Part shown: piece by piece, positions 33,723 to 42,761 of the stretch | Numbering within the stretch: position 1 is the first letter of the stretch | Layout of the letters: the number at the start of each line of letters is the position of its first letter | Made by a program: the position numbers and the translations under genes | DNA from: Enhydrobacter aerosaccus | Lineage (GTDB): Bacteria > Pseudomonadota > Alphaproteobacteria > Reyranellales > Reyranellaceae | NCBI RefSeq assembly: GCF_900167455.1 | Contig: NZ_FUWJ01000019.1 | Coordinates: 1 to 64,000, forward strand | Reading direction: 5' to 3' | Length of the DNA stretch: 64,000 nucleotides | Notes under the pieces: generated by a model | What the model was told of the DNA's origin: nothing | The model's input: only the letters and a program-made list of their open reading frames with translations | Databases searched by the model: none

Positions 33723-36700
33723 CTAGCGCTCGCGGCTGTTGTCGATATCTCGGCGAGGCTGCGTCGGTTGCTGATCGGAGCTACGTGACGCATTCTGTTG
33801 CCGCATGTCGTCGTCGAACTTCCGTTCTGCCTTCTGAAGATACTCAGGCCGCGTGTCGCCATGACGCGGATCGCGATTGCCGAAGAGCTCGCTGATGTCT
33901 TGGACCCGCTGCTGCCGTTGCGCCGACGACCGCCGGGCCTCCTGGGCTGGGTGCTCGGCTTGCCTAGAGCTCGAGCGGGAAGGTTTGGCTTGGCGCTCGC
34001 TCGAGCTCAAGGGAGCGGGCTGCAGGCGATTGGCGCCGGCGGGCTCTCTAGTCGACTGCTCCTGGGGCGCCCGGCCCTGGGCCGGCCTTGCCTCGGCCGA
34101 GCTTTTGACAGCTTCGCCGGCGCGCGTCTCTGCAACGGCCGGAGCGCTTTGCACACTGGTCGCCTCAGCCGCCGGCGCTGGCCGCTCGGCGCGATCGGCC
34201 TGGCTCAGAGTCGGCATCGCTGCCGATGTCTTCTCGTCGCGTTGTCGCGTATCGGCGGCATCGGTCGGCTGTCGATCGGCCACCGGCGCGGGCACGGGCT
34301 GACGGGGTTCCTTGCCAGCGCTCGGCGCTTCGGCAAGGAGCGCCTGGCGCCGCTCGGCAACTTCAGCCCGATTGATCTCGGCGCCTTGGGAGCTGTAGCG
34401 CACGATGCTGGCCGCCATGTCGCTATTGAGCGCATGCGCGGCCGCCTGAGGCTGCGCCAGGACGGCATCGGCATGCTGGCGCAGCTCGTCCCGCATTCCC
34501 TTCAATTCCGAACGATGCTCGGCTTGGCTCGAGCTCGAGGCCTCGGCCGAGGCGGACTGCCGGCTTGCCGAATAGGCCTCGTAATAGCGGCCAAGCGATT
34601 CGCGGAACGACTGGATCTTGGCGGCGCTGTCCTGCTGGGCGGTGCGATCGTCGGCCTGCTGCGCGGGGATCACGCCCCGGATGCCGGCGACGTAGTTGAA
34701 GCCGTCGGCCGCCGGCGCCTGGAGGGCGTCGCGATCGGCCGGCACGGCGAGCGCCACATTGCGACGGCTCGCGACCTCGGCCGATTCGGCCTGCTTGTAG
34801 AGCGAGGAATGGGTCTCGGCGCGATCGTAGAGCCGTTGCTCGCGTGCCACCTGGCGCGCGGCCGGATCGGCCAGCACGCGATCGGCCTGACGGCCAAGGG
34901 CGTCACGCAACGCCTGGCGCTGCTCGCGGAGCTCGGCCGACGCCTTGTCCTGGGCCGCCGGCGCCGAATAAGAGGCGCGCCAGTCGGCATGCGCCTGCTT
35001 GAAGGAGTCGACGAGCTGCCGGGCATTGGACCGCTGCTCGGCCGTGAGCGCCATGGGTTGCCGCAAGGATTGATGCAGCATGGCATCGCGGGCGGCGTGA
35101 CGGATATCGTCGCGCTGCTCGCGGGCAATGGTCCGGTCGAGGATCTGCACCGCCTGGTGCCAGCTCGCCCGGTCGCTGACGGCTTTGAGGTATTGAGCGG
35201 CATGCGCCTTGTCGAACGCGGTCGTGCGATCGGCCCGCGCGCGATCGAGGGCGGCCTGGGTCTGAGGCGTCGGATCGGCGACATGCCGCTTATGGGCCTG
35301 CTCCACGATAGCCGACGCGGCCCGCACCGCCGGATCGGCGGCAACGGAATCCGGCGTCGGCAAGCTCGGCTGCCGCTCCTTCAGGGCTTGCGCCAGGTCG
35401 GCGGCCGACATGCCGCGATAACTGCGCAGGATCTCGGCCCGGCTGCCGGTCGAACCGGCGCGCAGCTCGCGGGCAATGGCCGAATCGAGCGCCTTGATCG
35501 TGTAATCGTAGCGCCCGCGCTGCACGGCGGCCTTCTGCTCGAGCTGGCGCTGCGTCGCCGATCGCGTCTGTTCCTCGCGCCGCTCCGCCCGCATCAGATC
35601 CATCTCGAGGGAGGTTTTCAGCGGTTGCAGGCGGGCGACCGTCGCGGCGGCGGCCGGATCGCCGGCACGCTGCGCGGCAATCGCTGCCGCATAGTCGCGG
35701 GCCACGTCGGCGAGTCTCGTCTCGAGTTGCACGACGCCGGCGACGGCCCGTTTCACGTCGGGATGAGCGTCAACGTCTGAGGGCCTGACCGGCGCCGGCG
35801 TCAGCGCCTTGGCGGCGGCAGCAAGGGCCGCAGAGCTCATCGACCGATAAGCCACCTTGGCTTTCTCCCAGCCCGCATTGTCGAGCAACACCGCCCGCTG
35901 GGCACGATCGGCCTCCTGGCGCGCGGTCGTCTCGTTGGCAACCCAAGTCCGATGCGCGTTCTGCCCCTTGGAGAAGAAGCCCTGCGCATAGTCGAGGGTG
36001 GATTGCTTAAAACTCCAGCGGCCAAGGCCTTCCTTCAAGCCCGCGATATCCTTGAACTCGTCTCGGCCGGCATAGACGGCAACCGAATCGCGATGCCGGC
36101 TCAAGCCGACATATGCGAGGCTGCGATCGAGCGTCGGGGAGGCGAGAAGCATGACCCGATCGGCCGTCGCGCCCTGGGCCTTATGGACCGTCACGGCATA
36201 GCCATGGTCGATCGCCTGATAGGCCGCTTGGCTGATGACGACGGCCGGGCGCGGCCCGCCGCCTGGCGCGGTGCCGTCGAGCTGCACGACCAGTCGGCCC
36301 GGCGCGGCCTCCAGCACCGTGCCGAGGTCGCTGTTCCGAACATCATGCAGAATCGGACGGCCGCGCCCGTCGAGCTGCCCGCCCTGGATCTCGAGGCGGC
36401 CATTGGCGAGGAGCTGCACCCGATCCCCGGCCGCATACAGACGGTTGCCGTTGCGGCCGCTGAACAGAACGCCGGGCTCGATCTCGCCCTTGGCGAGCCG
36501 CGCCTCGCGAATCCCTGAGTTGAGCGCCGCCACGTCGGCATTGCGATGCGCCAGGACCAGCGGCGCCGCCGCGCCAGGCTCCGCGGCGCGCTGGGCCATA
36601 TAGTCGGCCACCACGGCCTCGCGGGCGGATTGCAGATCGGCCGTCAACTCGATCGCGCCATGGGCGGCATAGGCGCCCAAAGCGGCCCCGACACGCCCGC

Positions 36701-38558
36701 GCGAAAGATCCATGGTCGCCTGCCGTTGCCACTCCTCGCGCTGGCGATAGACGGTCGCGATCTCGGCAAATCCCACGCGCTCGGCCATGGCCCGGAACGC
36801 GGCGCCGGCGCCGATCGCCGGCAGCTGGTCCGGATCTCCGACCAGTACGAGCTTGGCCCCGGTCTTGTGCACCTCGTCGACCAGCCGGGCCATCTTCGCA
36901 CTCTCGATCATGCCGGCCTCGTCGACGACCAGGACCGATTGCGGCCCGAGCTGCACCAGGTTCCGGGGCGGCGGCGTGGGACCGCCATAGGCGGCCCGCT
37001 GCTCGGCCGACATCGTCGAAAGCAGACTCTCGAGATTGGCCCGCTCGCCTGGGCTCACTGCATTCCACGCGTCGCGGCGCTGCCACCCCAGCAGCAGAGA
37101 ATCGACGGTCCGGCTGCCGATGCCGGACGACTCCGCCAGGTTGCCCGCCGCGGTGGCGGCAAGCGCCGCGCCGATCACCTGATAGCCGGCGCCTTCCCAA
37201 GTGCGCCGGGCCGCCTCGAGCATGGTGCTCTTGCCGGCGCCGGCGACGCCGACCACGAGGGCGAGCCGGTCGCTCTGCGTTACATGCTTCAAGGCCGCCG
37301 CCTGCTCGGCGGTCAGCGCAAAGGCGCGACCGTCCGCCCCGCGCCGCGCCTCGGCCAAAGCCTCCAAGGCGCTTTGCCGGGCCGCCGCAAGCGGGTCTTC
37401 ACTTTGCCCTGCCGCCACGCCGGCCGACGCCTGCGTGCGCGCCGCGAGCTGCACCGCCTGCGCCGCCATGCCGGCCTCGAGGGCGACCATGTCGGAAGTG
37501 GAGAAACGCGCCACGTCCACGAGCGGATCGCTCGAGCTCACTTGCAAGGCGGGGTCTCGCACCTCGGCGCCCTGACGATCGACCTGGCGGCCGTCCTGAA
37601 TCTCGATCTCGCGCCCGTCGGCATGCCGGCGGATATCGCCCTGGAGCTGCACGAGCTCCGGGCTGGTCATCACCGCCGCCAGCGCTGCGGCAAATCCTTC
37701 ATGGCTGCCGACGTAACGATGGACGGCGCGCGCAATATCCTGGCGGGTGAAGACCGCTTCATGGTCCGTCAGGATCTTCAAAACCTGGCTCGGGTCGTTG
37801 CGGATGACATCGACGTTATGGGCTTCGGCCTCGGGGCTGAGCGCCTGGTTGCCAATCAGGATTCCGCGCCGCTGCATTTCGGTGGCATTGGGGCCGACAT
37901 GCTGGGTCGGCGCCACGTCCAGCCCGCGCTCCTTGAACGATCTTGCGTCAATCCGGGTCTCGAACCCGGCCGCCGCCAGATGCAGATTGGCCATATGCGC
38001 CCATTCGGTCCGCAGGTCCTTGATCTGCTGATGCACGGGCACCATGCCGAGCGCCTTGCGGTTCGTGCTGTTGATCGCGAAGTCGTAGCGCTCGCCGAAA
38101 CCTTGCTCCGTCACCTTGAGCGACGTGAGCATGATATGGACGTGATGATTGCGCTGGTCGCCCTCGCGGCTCGGCGCATGGATCGCCAAATCGGCGGCGA
38201 CGCCGAGCTTGTCGGCCAGGAGCTGCGTGTATTCCCGAGCGAGCGCATGGCGCTCGGCCTCCGACAATTCGGCAGGAAGGGCGATCGTGAACTGCGTGGC
38301 GAGGCGCGCGTTTTTGCGCGGATGGGCGGCCTCGAGCCGGTTCCACAACTCTTGTCTGTCCTGCATCCAAGTTGGCGCAGCGATCCCGGTCGGCGTGAAA
38401 ATCTCGGTATGGAGGACGCCGGCCTTCCTCTCGTAACTGAAGAATTGCTGCGTGCGGTCACTGTAGAGGGTGTTGGCCGCTTGATACGCCGCCGATGCCA
38501 CGCTCGACCGGCCGGCCCCTCTCGAAATGTCAGACTTGGCAAAGTGGCAGATGGCCAT
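33723..38558 (-). CDS. traA: TraA: MobQ-type relaxase fused to RecD-like helicase
   Basis: A 1611-residue Ti-type TraA. The N-terminal MobA/MobL relaxase has Tyr25 in SAAYQAAN (the position of the RSF1010 MobA nucleophile) and the metal-binding HHVH at residues 138-141. The helicase follows, with Walker A GVAGAGKSTML near residue 435, the Walker B-like VLVVDEAGMIES, and the late motif AYVGLSRHRDSVAVY. From about residue 900 onward the protein is a long Gln/Ala/Arg-rich helical extension, making it much longer than Ti TraA (about 1100 residues). ATG 38558 was chosen because MAICHF matches the conserved relaxase start; a TTG lies six codons upstream. It nicks oriT and unwinds the transferred strand. 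Confidence 0.93.
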   Translation of the reverse strand: MAICHFAKSDISRGAGRSSVASAAYQAANTLYSDRTQQFFSYERKAGVLHTEIFTPTGIAAPTWMQDRQELWNRLEAAHPRKNARLATQFTIALPAELSEAERHALAREYTQLLADKLGVAADLAIHAPSREGDQRNHHVHIMLTSLKVTEQGFGERYDFAINSTNRKALGMVPVHQQIKDLRTEWAHMANLHLAAAGFETRIDARSFKERGLDVAPTQHVGPNATEMQRRGILIGNQALSPEAEAHNVDVIRNDPSQVLKILTDHEAVFTRQDIARAVHRYVGSHEGFAAALAAVMTSPELVQLQGDIRRHADGREIEIQDGRQVDRQGAEVRDPALQVSSSDPLVDVARFSTSDMVALEAGMAAQAVQLAARTQASAGVAAGQSEDPLAAARQSALEALAEARRGADGRAFALTAEQAAALKHVTQSDRLALVVGVAGAGKSTMLEAARRTWEGAGYQVIGAALAATAAGNLAESSGIGSRTVDSLLLGWQRRDAWNAVSPGERANLESLLSTMSAEQRAAYGGPTPPPRNLVQLGPQSVLVVDEAGMIESAKMARLVDEVHKTGAKLVLVGDPDQLPAIGAGAAFRAMAERVGFAEIATVYRQREEWQRQATMDLSRGRVGAALGAYAAHGAIELTADLQSAREAVVADYMAQRAAEPGAAAPLVLAHRNADVAALNSGIREARLAKGEIEPGVLFSGRNGNRLYAAGDRVQLLANGRLEIQGGQLDGRGRPILHDVRNSDLGTVLEAAPGRLVVQLDGTAPGGGPRPAVVISQAAYQAIDHGYAVTVHKAQGATADRVMLLASPTLDRSLAYVGLSRHRDSVAVYAGRDEFKDIAGLKEGLGRWSFKQSTLDYAQGFFSKGQNAHRTWVANETTARQEADRAQRAVLLDNAGWEKAKVAYRSMSSAALAAAAKALTPAPVRPSDVDAHPDVKRAVAGVVQLETRLADVARDYAAAIAAQRAGDPAAAATVARLQPLKTSLEMDLMRAERREEQTRSATQRQLEQKAAVQRGRYDYTIKALDSAIARELRAGSTGSRAEILRSYRGMSAADLAQALKERQPSLPTPDSVAADPAVRAASAIVEQAHKRHVADPTPQTQAALDRARADRTTAFDKAHAAQYLKAVSDRASWHQAVQILDRTIAREQRDDIRHAARDAMLHQSLRQPMALTAEQRSNARQLVDSFKQAHADWRASYSAPAAQDKASAELREQRQALRDALGRQADRVLADPAARQVAREQRLYDRAETHSSLYKQAESAEVASRRNVALAVPADRDALQAPAADGFNYVAGIRGVIPAQQADDRTAQQDSAAKIQSFRESLGRYYEAYSASRQSASAEASSSSQAEHRSELKGMRDELRQHADAVLAQPQAAAHALNSDMAASIVRYSSQGAEINRAEVAERRQALLAEAPSAGKEPRQPVPAPVADRQPTDAADTRQRDEKTSAAMPTLSQADRAERPAPAAEATSVQSAPAVAETRAGEAVKSSAEARPAQGRAPQEQSTREPAGANRLQPAPLSSSERQAKPSRSSSRQAEHPAQEARRSSAQRQQRVQDISELFGNRDPRHGDTRPEYLQKAERKFDDDMRQQNASRSSDQQPTQPRRDIDNSRER

Positions 38559-38572
38559 GGTCTGCGCGCACC

Positions 38573-38612
38573 GCAATTTGCCGAAGGCAAAATTGCGCTA
38601 GTGCGCCCTCCC
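38573..38612 (+). other. oriT: Predicted oriT with MobQ/RSF1010-type nic site
   Basis: An imperfect inverted repeat GCAATTTGCC (38573-38582), 3-base loop, GGCAAAATTGC (38586-38596, one bulged A) is followed by CTAGTGCGCCCTCCC (38598-38612). The nic core of RSF1010 is TAAGTGCG/CCCTC; the sequence here, TAGTGCG/CCCTC, keeps it apart from one missing A. The expected cleavage is between 38605 and 38606, nine bases after the repeat, as in MobQ origins. It lies 15 bases upstream of the relaxase start. Confidence 0.78.
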
Positions 38613-38683
38613 GGTCATCTGCGGTTTGACAACAGAGTCGAACCGCCCGAAAAAACGAAGTGCGGGCATACCCAAGAGTGTAG

Positions 38684-38699
38684 CTACCCAAGGGGGTAG
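38684..38699 (+). other. Small hairpin before the 38709 gene
   Basis: CTACCC (38684-38689) and GGGTAG (38694-38699) pair across a 4-base loop. TACCCAAG occurs twice, at about 38669 and 38685. This sits between oriT and the start of the next gene and may bind a relaxosome accessory protein or control translation. Confidence 0.4.
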
Positions 38700-38708
38700 T
38701 GCAAGACA

Positions 38709-39620
38709 ATGGCACAACCGACTTCCAGCCGAAAGCCGCCGATTGCCGCCCTCGTCGTAGAGGCGGCGACCGAGCTTGGCGCGTGCCGCGACCATGGCGC
38801 CCTCGGCGCCTGGGCGGCCGCCAATGGCATTCGCACGCGCCAAGCTTTCACTGCTTTCAAGCGGGCGCTGGCCGCCATCGGGATCGATTGCGACGCGCTT
38901 CGTCGCGGCGAACGCGAGGCGGCCTTGGCCGCTCTCGCCGGCACACCGCGAGTCAAATTGGCTCTCTGCGCGGCGGCCAGTTCATTCCGCGGGCGGTTTT
39001 CGATTTGCGCGAGGGAGGGGGAGCCACTTTGGTTTGGGCGGTTCTTCAAGAGGGACAATCGGGAATCGAAAGCCCTTCAGACGCATGCCGAGCTGGACGT
39101 CCTGCGCAAAGCGATCTGGCTGGCGGCGAAGGGCGCGGCGCTCGTCGGCGAGCCCGCGATCGCCGTTTCAATCGGCCTGACCGGCAAGGCCTGGTCAGCC
39201 GTCAATCTCATGATGTCGGTCGAATCGGCGGACCGCCTCGCGCGCAAATCATTCGAGCATCAGCTCGTATCCTACGCGCTCAAGCATCAGGTCAGATTGC
39301 GGATAGAGGAAATGGGAAGCGGGGGAAACCCGGCTTCCGATCTGCTCGCCGGCGACGGCTATAAAGCCTGGTCGCCGGCCGAGCTGCGCGCCCTGGTCCG
39401 GCCGGCGCGTCTGACGCGCTCGGCCGGCCGCCCATGCTGCATTAGGCAGCGGGCGCCGGCGCCTCCGGCACTGCGGCCGCCTCGAAGAACTCGGGGAACA
39501 ACCCTTCATTGGCTTCCCCGAGAAACCCGCGAAAATCATCCAACTGACCGCGCAGGGCGACGGTCAGGGGATGCTCGGGATTCTTGGTCAGGCAATCGAG
39601 GACATAGGCTCCCGTCATGA
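38709..39620 (+). CDS. Hypothetical protein of the transfer region
   Basis: A 303-residue ORF divergent from traA. Residues 1-85 look like a DNA-binding-type helical region (GALGAWAAANGIRTRQAFTAFKRALAAIGIDCDALR); the rest up to about 235 is mixed alpha/beta with no family I know. From about residue 236 (after SAGRPCC) the sequence becomes Arg/Pro-rich and runs antisense to the convergent 39442-39747 gene, so the natural C-terminus may be an artefact of an open frame and the functional domain shorter. Position next to oriT suggests a relaxosome or transfer accessory. Confidence 0.55.
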   Translation: MAQPTSSRKPPIAALVVEAATELGACRDHGALGAWAAANGIRTRQAFTAFKRALAAIGIDCDALRRGEREAALAALAGTPRVKLALCAAASSFRGRFSICAREGEPLWFGRFFKRDNRESKALQTHAELDVLRKAIWLAAKGAALVGEPAIAVSIGLTGKAWSAVNLMMSVESADRLARKSFEHQLVSYALKHQVRLRIEEMGSGGNPASDLLAGDGYKAWSPAELRALVRPARLTRSAGRPCCIRQRAPAPPALRPPRRTRGTTLHWLPRETRENHPTDRAGRRSGDARDSWSGNRGHRLPS

Positions 39621-39747
39621 CCTTGCGCCGGGTGTCCGTCTTACGGTTCACCTGCGCAAGACGCGCCCGCTTGTCGGCAATCCTCGCTTGTAGGGCTTGC
39701 AGCTTCTCAAGGTCCGCCTTGAGGCTGCTTTGCAGATCCTTAGCCAT
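39442..39747 (-). CDS. MobC/TraD-like mobilisation accessory protein
   Basis: A 101-residue helical protein: an N-terminal coiled coil (LKADLEKLQALQARIADKRARLAQ), then RKTDTRRKVMTGAYVLDCLTKN, which resembles the TraC/TraD/MobC relaxosome proteins encoded beside MobQ relaxases, then FRGFLGEANEGLFPEFF and an Ala/Pro tail. Such proteins bind oriT and assist strand separation. The identification rests on the RKTxTRRK..GA motif and the context. Confidence 0.6.
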   Translation of the reverse strand: MAKDLQSSLKADLEKLQALQARIADKRARLAQVNRKTDTRRKVMTGAYVLDCLTKNPEHPLTVALRGQLDDFRGFLGEANEGLFPEFFEAAAVPEAPAPAA

Positions 39748-39848
39748 GTCTCACGCTCTCCACTCACCCCGCGGCCGCACTCTATCACGACCGCGAGCCT
39801 CGGGGCAGGGCGCGCGGCTCGGCCGCTGCGCGCCCGTCTCGGTGCCGC

Positions 39849-41342
39849 TCACCAACGGCGCGAGCTGCGACCGTCCTTCCACACCCGCAGCATGCGCGTA
39901 TTCGCATACGTCCCGACAGAGGCGAAGGACCCGGCCGGAAGATCCTCCCATTCGGCATTCATGCTCTCCATCAGGGCGCGGAACGCAATCGACTTCCGGG
40001 TTTCCCGAAACTCCGTCCCGGCCGACATGATCGCGACAAGGCATCCGTCCGGCTTCAGAAACTCAAGCGCATGCAGGACATGGTCGATATCGCGCTCGCG
40101 ATCAAAGGGCGGGTTCATCAACACGCGGTCGTAGAGCGCGCCGGGGTTCGGCTTCAGCGCCAGGAAGTCGATGCACTGCACCCGCCGGAACAGACCGCAG
40201 ACCTTCAAGGCCTCGGCAAGAGCCGGCTGATACTCGACGCAATCGACGACATGGCCGCGCTTCGCGGCAGGGCCGGCCAGGTTGCCGGTGCCGGCGCTCG
40301 GCTCCAGGATCGTCAACGGGCCATCTTCATCACGCCTCCACAGGGGCGCGAAGTTGAAGAACCGCTGGGCCGCATCGTCCGGCGTCGGATAGAAGCCGTA
40401 GCGCTTCGCAAGGCTGGTCTTGGGATCGTGCAGGCCCGTATCCGGGTCCGGCTCGCGATCCTCGGGGATCGGGGCGCCGTAGTATTCGCCCAGGAGCGCA
40501 TTGACCTTTTCAACGAGGTCATCGCGCTTGAACCAGATATGCAGGTTGCCGTTCATGAAAACGCGGACCTTGAAATAGTCGCTCTCGACCTCCGTCTGAC
40601 GGGCGCCCCAACCGCCCTGTCGCGCTTGCTCCACGGCATGGACGATGCCGCCGACCAGATGGGGGTTCTGGCGACCATCGAGCACGTTGAACGTGCGGTC
40701 GATGTCATGCAGCGTGTCGCGCTCGCTCCGGTAAAAGTTCCAATGGCCAGTGTCGCCGAAGGCACGGGACAGGATCACACGGCTGCCGATCTTCCAGCCA
40801 TCATGCGACCGGAACCGCCGATCGAGGCTGGTAAAGCAATTGGCGATGCCGCGCTTGAAAATCACATCGGCGTCCAACATGAGCTGCTGCAACGTCGCAT
40901 AGACGTTGCTCTCGATCGCTTCCGGCACTTCCTCCTGCAACTGCCGGTGCAGCTGGTCCTTGGCCTGCTTGTCCATTAGGCGCTCAAGATCGGTCATTTC
41001 GACGAGGACGGCCCACATGCGCCGGTCCACCATCTTGCGCGCCGCCTCGGTGAAGGTCTCGAGCTCGGGCACCTCCAAGCCGGCCAGGAAATGCGCCTGC
41101 TCCTGCTCGTTGAAATGCGTGAACCGATCCGACCGTCCGCGCTGGTCGATGGCGAAGAAAGCGGCCTTGGCCTGGTCGAGGGCTTCGGCCGCTGTCGTCA
41201 GAACGGTGAAGGCCTGCCCGAACAGGTCGAGCGCATGTTGCCGGCGCCGGCACATATCGCGGATCGTGGCACGCGGCAGGATGGCATTCGGCGTTGCCGC
41301 GTCGGTATCTTCACCGGGGGCATAAATCGAAACGTTGTCCAT
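39849..41342 (-). CDS. DUF4942 class I SAM-dependent methyltransferase
   Basis: A 497-residue protein. The N-terminal 200 residues match the DUF4942 helper domain (RRQHALDLFGQAFTVLTTAAEALDQAKAAFF; RVFMNGNLHIWF). The C-terminal methyltransferase domain has LTILEPSAGTGNLAGPAAKRG (motif I), VDCVEYQPALAEAL and the catalytic NPPF (VLMNPPFDRERD), the N6-adenine methyltransferase signature. ATG 41342 (MDNVSIY) is the conserved start. On plasmids and ICEs these orphan methylases are thought to protect incoming DNA against restriction or regulate transfer; no cognate nuclease is nearby. Confidence 0.85.
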   Translation of the reverse strand: MDNVSIYAPGEDTDAATPNAILPRATIRDMCRRRQHALDLFGQAFTVLTTAAEALDQAKAAFFAIDQRGRSDRFTHFNEQEQAHFLAGLEVPELETFTEAARKMVDRRMWAVLVEMTDLERLMDKQAKDQLHRQLQEEVPEAIESNVYATLQQLMLDADVIFKRGIANCFTSLDRRFRSHDGWKIGSRVILSRAFGDTGHWNFYRSERDTLHDIDRTFNVLDGRQNPHLVGGIVHAVEQARQGGWGARQTEVESDYFKVRVFMNGNLHIWFKRDDLVEKVNALLGEYYGAPIPEDREPDPDTGLHDPKTSLAKRYGFYPTPDDAAQRFFNFAPLWRRDEDGPLTILEPSAGTGNLAGPAAKRGHVVDCVEYQPALAEALKVCGLFRRVQCIDFLALKPNPGALYDRVLMNPPFDRERDIDHVLHALEFLKPDGCLVAIMSAGTEFRETRKSIAFRALMESMNAEWEDLPAGSFASVGTYANTRMLRVWKDGRSSRRW

Positions 41343-41382
41343 TGGTCGACTCGGAAGAAGGATCGGAAGGAAAGGGGACAGG

Positions 41383-41712
41383 TCAGAACGGGCGCGGCGG
41401 TCCCCAGATCGCCAGCGACGTGCCGAGCGAGACCATGGCCTCGCAGGCTTTGAAGAAATCGAGGAAGTCGGCGAGCCACACTTCGACGGTCGAACCATCA
41501 TCCAGGACGGCGACCGCGCAGAGGGCGTAGGCATCGGCCGCGGTCAGCTCGCAGGGGACGGCATCGCCCCTTGAGTTGAATTGAACGGGATGAACATCGA
41601 AGGACCGGGCTCGAGCGATAGCCTCGCGGGCGTCACCGGCCGGGGCGCGATCGACGATCCCCAGCGGCGAGACATCGGAGCCTCGGGCCGCACTGGCGGC
41701 AGCAAATGCCAT
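41383..41712 (-). CDS. Hypothetical protein, parental copy of a duplicated gene
   Basis: A 109-residue protein: an Ala-rich N-terminus (MAFAAASAARG), then SPLGIVDRAPAGDAREAIARARSFDVHPVQF and a conserved AVLDDGSTVEVWLADFLDFFKACEAMV. The start ATG 41712 has AGGAGAGG upstream. A truncated copy lies at 45202-45378. Family unknown; similar small proteins are common beside methyltransferase and ParB genes in alphaproteobacterial plasmids. Its leader overlaps a conserved hairpin-rich element. Confidence 0.65.
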   Translation of the reverse strand: MAFAAASAARGSDVSPLGIVDRAPAGDAREAIARARSFDVHPVQFNSRGDAVPCELTAADAYALCAVAVLDDGSTVEVWLADFLDFFKACEAMVSLGTSLAIWGPPRPF

Positions 41713-42044
41713 GGCACACCTCTCCTGGTCCTGGCCGAAGGAAGCGAGGGCTTCAGGCCCCGCCTTCCTTCGGCATGGATGCCGAAGAGCCGGGGGTGGG
41801 CGGTCAGGACGGACGGGCGCGGAGGGGGATCACCCACGACGCAACGCGTCGCGGCGCAGCCGTCTCGCAGCGCTTGCGCGAGAGATGGGGAGACCGCGCC
41901 CGTCCCCCGGAGGGCTTGGTCTTGACCGCCACGGGGGCGGCAGGCCCCCTTGGGAATGCGATAGGGATGGAAGCCCGAAGGGCGGAGACCGGCATAGCCG
42001 GGCTCCGTTTACGACAGCCTGGGCCGGCGCCTGGCGCCGGCATT
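41536..42044. repeat. Direct repeat copy 1 (partner 45202-45708)
   Basis: About 505 bp is shared with 45202-45708 in the same orientation, at roughly 90 percent identity by eye. It spans the first half of the 41383-41712 gene, its leader and the complete hairpin-rich element. The repeat pair flanks about 3.2 kb carrying GNAT, HTH, enoyl-CoA hydratase and LysR genes. Confidence 0.8.
41768..41949 (+). ncRNA. Candidate structured RNA, copy 1
   Basis: Part of the 542-bp gene-free stretch 41713-42254. Elements in order: P0 hairpin CTTCGGCAT/ATGCCGAAG (41768-41787); P1 stem GGACGGGCGCGG (41811-41822) with CCGCGCCCGTCC (41894-41905), a perfect 12 bp; inside it the conserved AGGGGGATCACCC, a hairpin CGACGC/GCGTCG (41837-41851) and a hairpin CCGTCT/AGATGG (41860-41888); then GGAGGGCTTGGTCTTGAC and P3 GGGGGC-GGCAG-GCCCCC (41933-41949). 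G-U pairs fit the plus strand. A further GC palindrome lies near 42023-42040. Two more copies show compensatory changes. I do not recognise a known RNA family. Confidence 0.5.
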
Positions 42045-42254
42045 GCTCGGGATCAGCGGCAGATTTGGAGAACCAGTCCCGTATGACGGTCGGGCTGCCT
42101 ATTGATCGAGCTAAGTGACCACGGTGGGATCACGGTATTAGGCTAACATTTGCAACAAGAAGCGAACCTAAGCCGATCACGAGAAGGACGATGGGCCCTG
42201 GCGATGCCCTGTTGCGGCACGCTCCTTTCTCTCTGAAGATTCCCCGGCACCCCG

Positions 42255-42734
42255 CTACAGGAACTTCCGGAGTTCGAGCGAATATGGCGCGTAGCCGGCC
42301 CGAGCATAGATGTCCGCCGCGCGCACATTGTTGGCAAGCACACCGATCATGAGCTGGCGCAGGCCAAGATGGCGTGCTTCGGCTTCGCAGCGATCAATGA
42401 GGGCGCGCCCGATGCCGAGACTGCGCGCTTGTTCCTCGACAAAGAGGTCCGCGATATAGCCAAAGGTCCGACAATCTTCGGCAACGAAGAGCGGATGTTG
42501 TTCAATCAAGAACACCGCCCACCCCACAGGCCGGCTGTTTTGCTCCGCTATGAAGATGCGACCTCCATTTATCGCCACACGCTCGACCAACTGCGCCAAG
42601 TGCTCGCTCGCCACGGCATCATCAAGCCTACGATCCGGTTCGATCGCGTATTCGTAACGCTGCGTACCGTCGATGAACGAAAGTGCGGTGCCTCGCTCCT
42701 CCGGCAATATGATGTCGCGAATGCTAAAGCTCAT
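42255..42734 (-). CDS. GNAT family N-acetyltransferase
   Basis: A 159-residue acetyltransferase. The acetyl-CoA binding motif A is visible as IADLFVEEQARSLGIGRALIDRCEAEARHLG, followed by motif B (VLANNVRAADIYARAGYAPYSLELRKFL). The substrate cannot be predicted. It lies within the segment flanked by the 500-bp direct repeats, reading leftward. Confidence 0.85.
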   Translation of the reverse strand: MSFSIRDIILPEERGTALSFIDGTQRYEYAIEPDRRLDDAVASEHLAQLVERVAINGGRIFIAEQNSRPVGWAVFLIEQHPLFVAEDCRTFGYIADLFVEEQARSLGIGRALIDRCEAEARHLGLRQLMIGVLANNVRAADIYARAGYAPYSLELRKFL

Positions 42735-42761
42735 GGAAAAAGCATAACGGGGCCGGGCAAC

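Noticed and set aside
36546-38699. 717-codon plus-strand frame opposite traA
   Set aside because: The minus strand encodes all TraA motifs, and this frame has no recognisable domain.
39849-41342. Restriction-modification system
   Set aside because: The methyltransferase has an NPPF motif, but no restriction endonuclease or specificity subunit lies nearby; treated as an orphan methylase.
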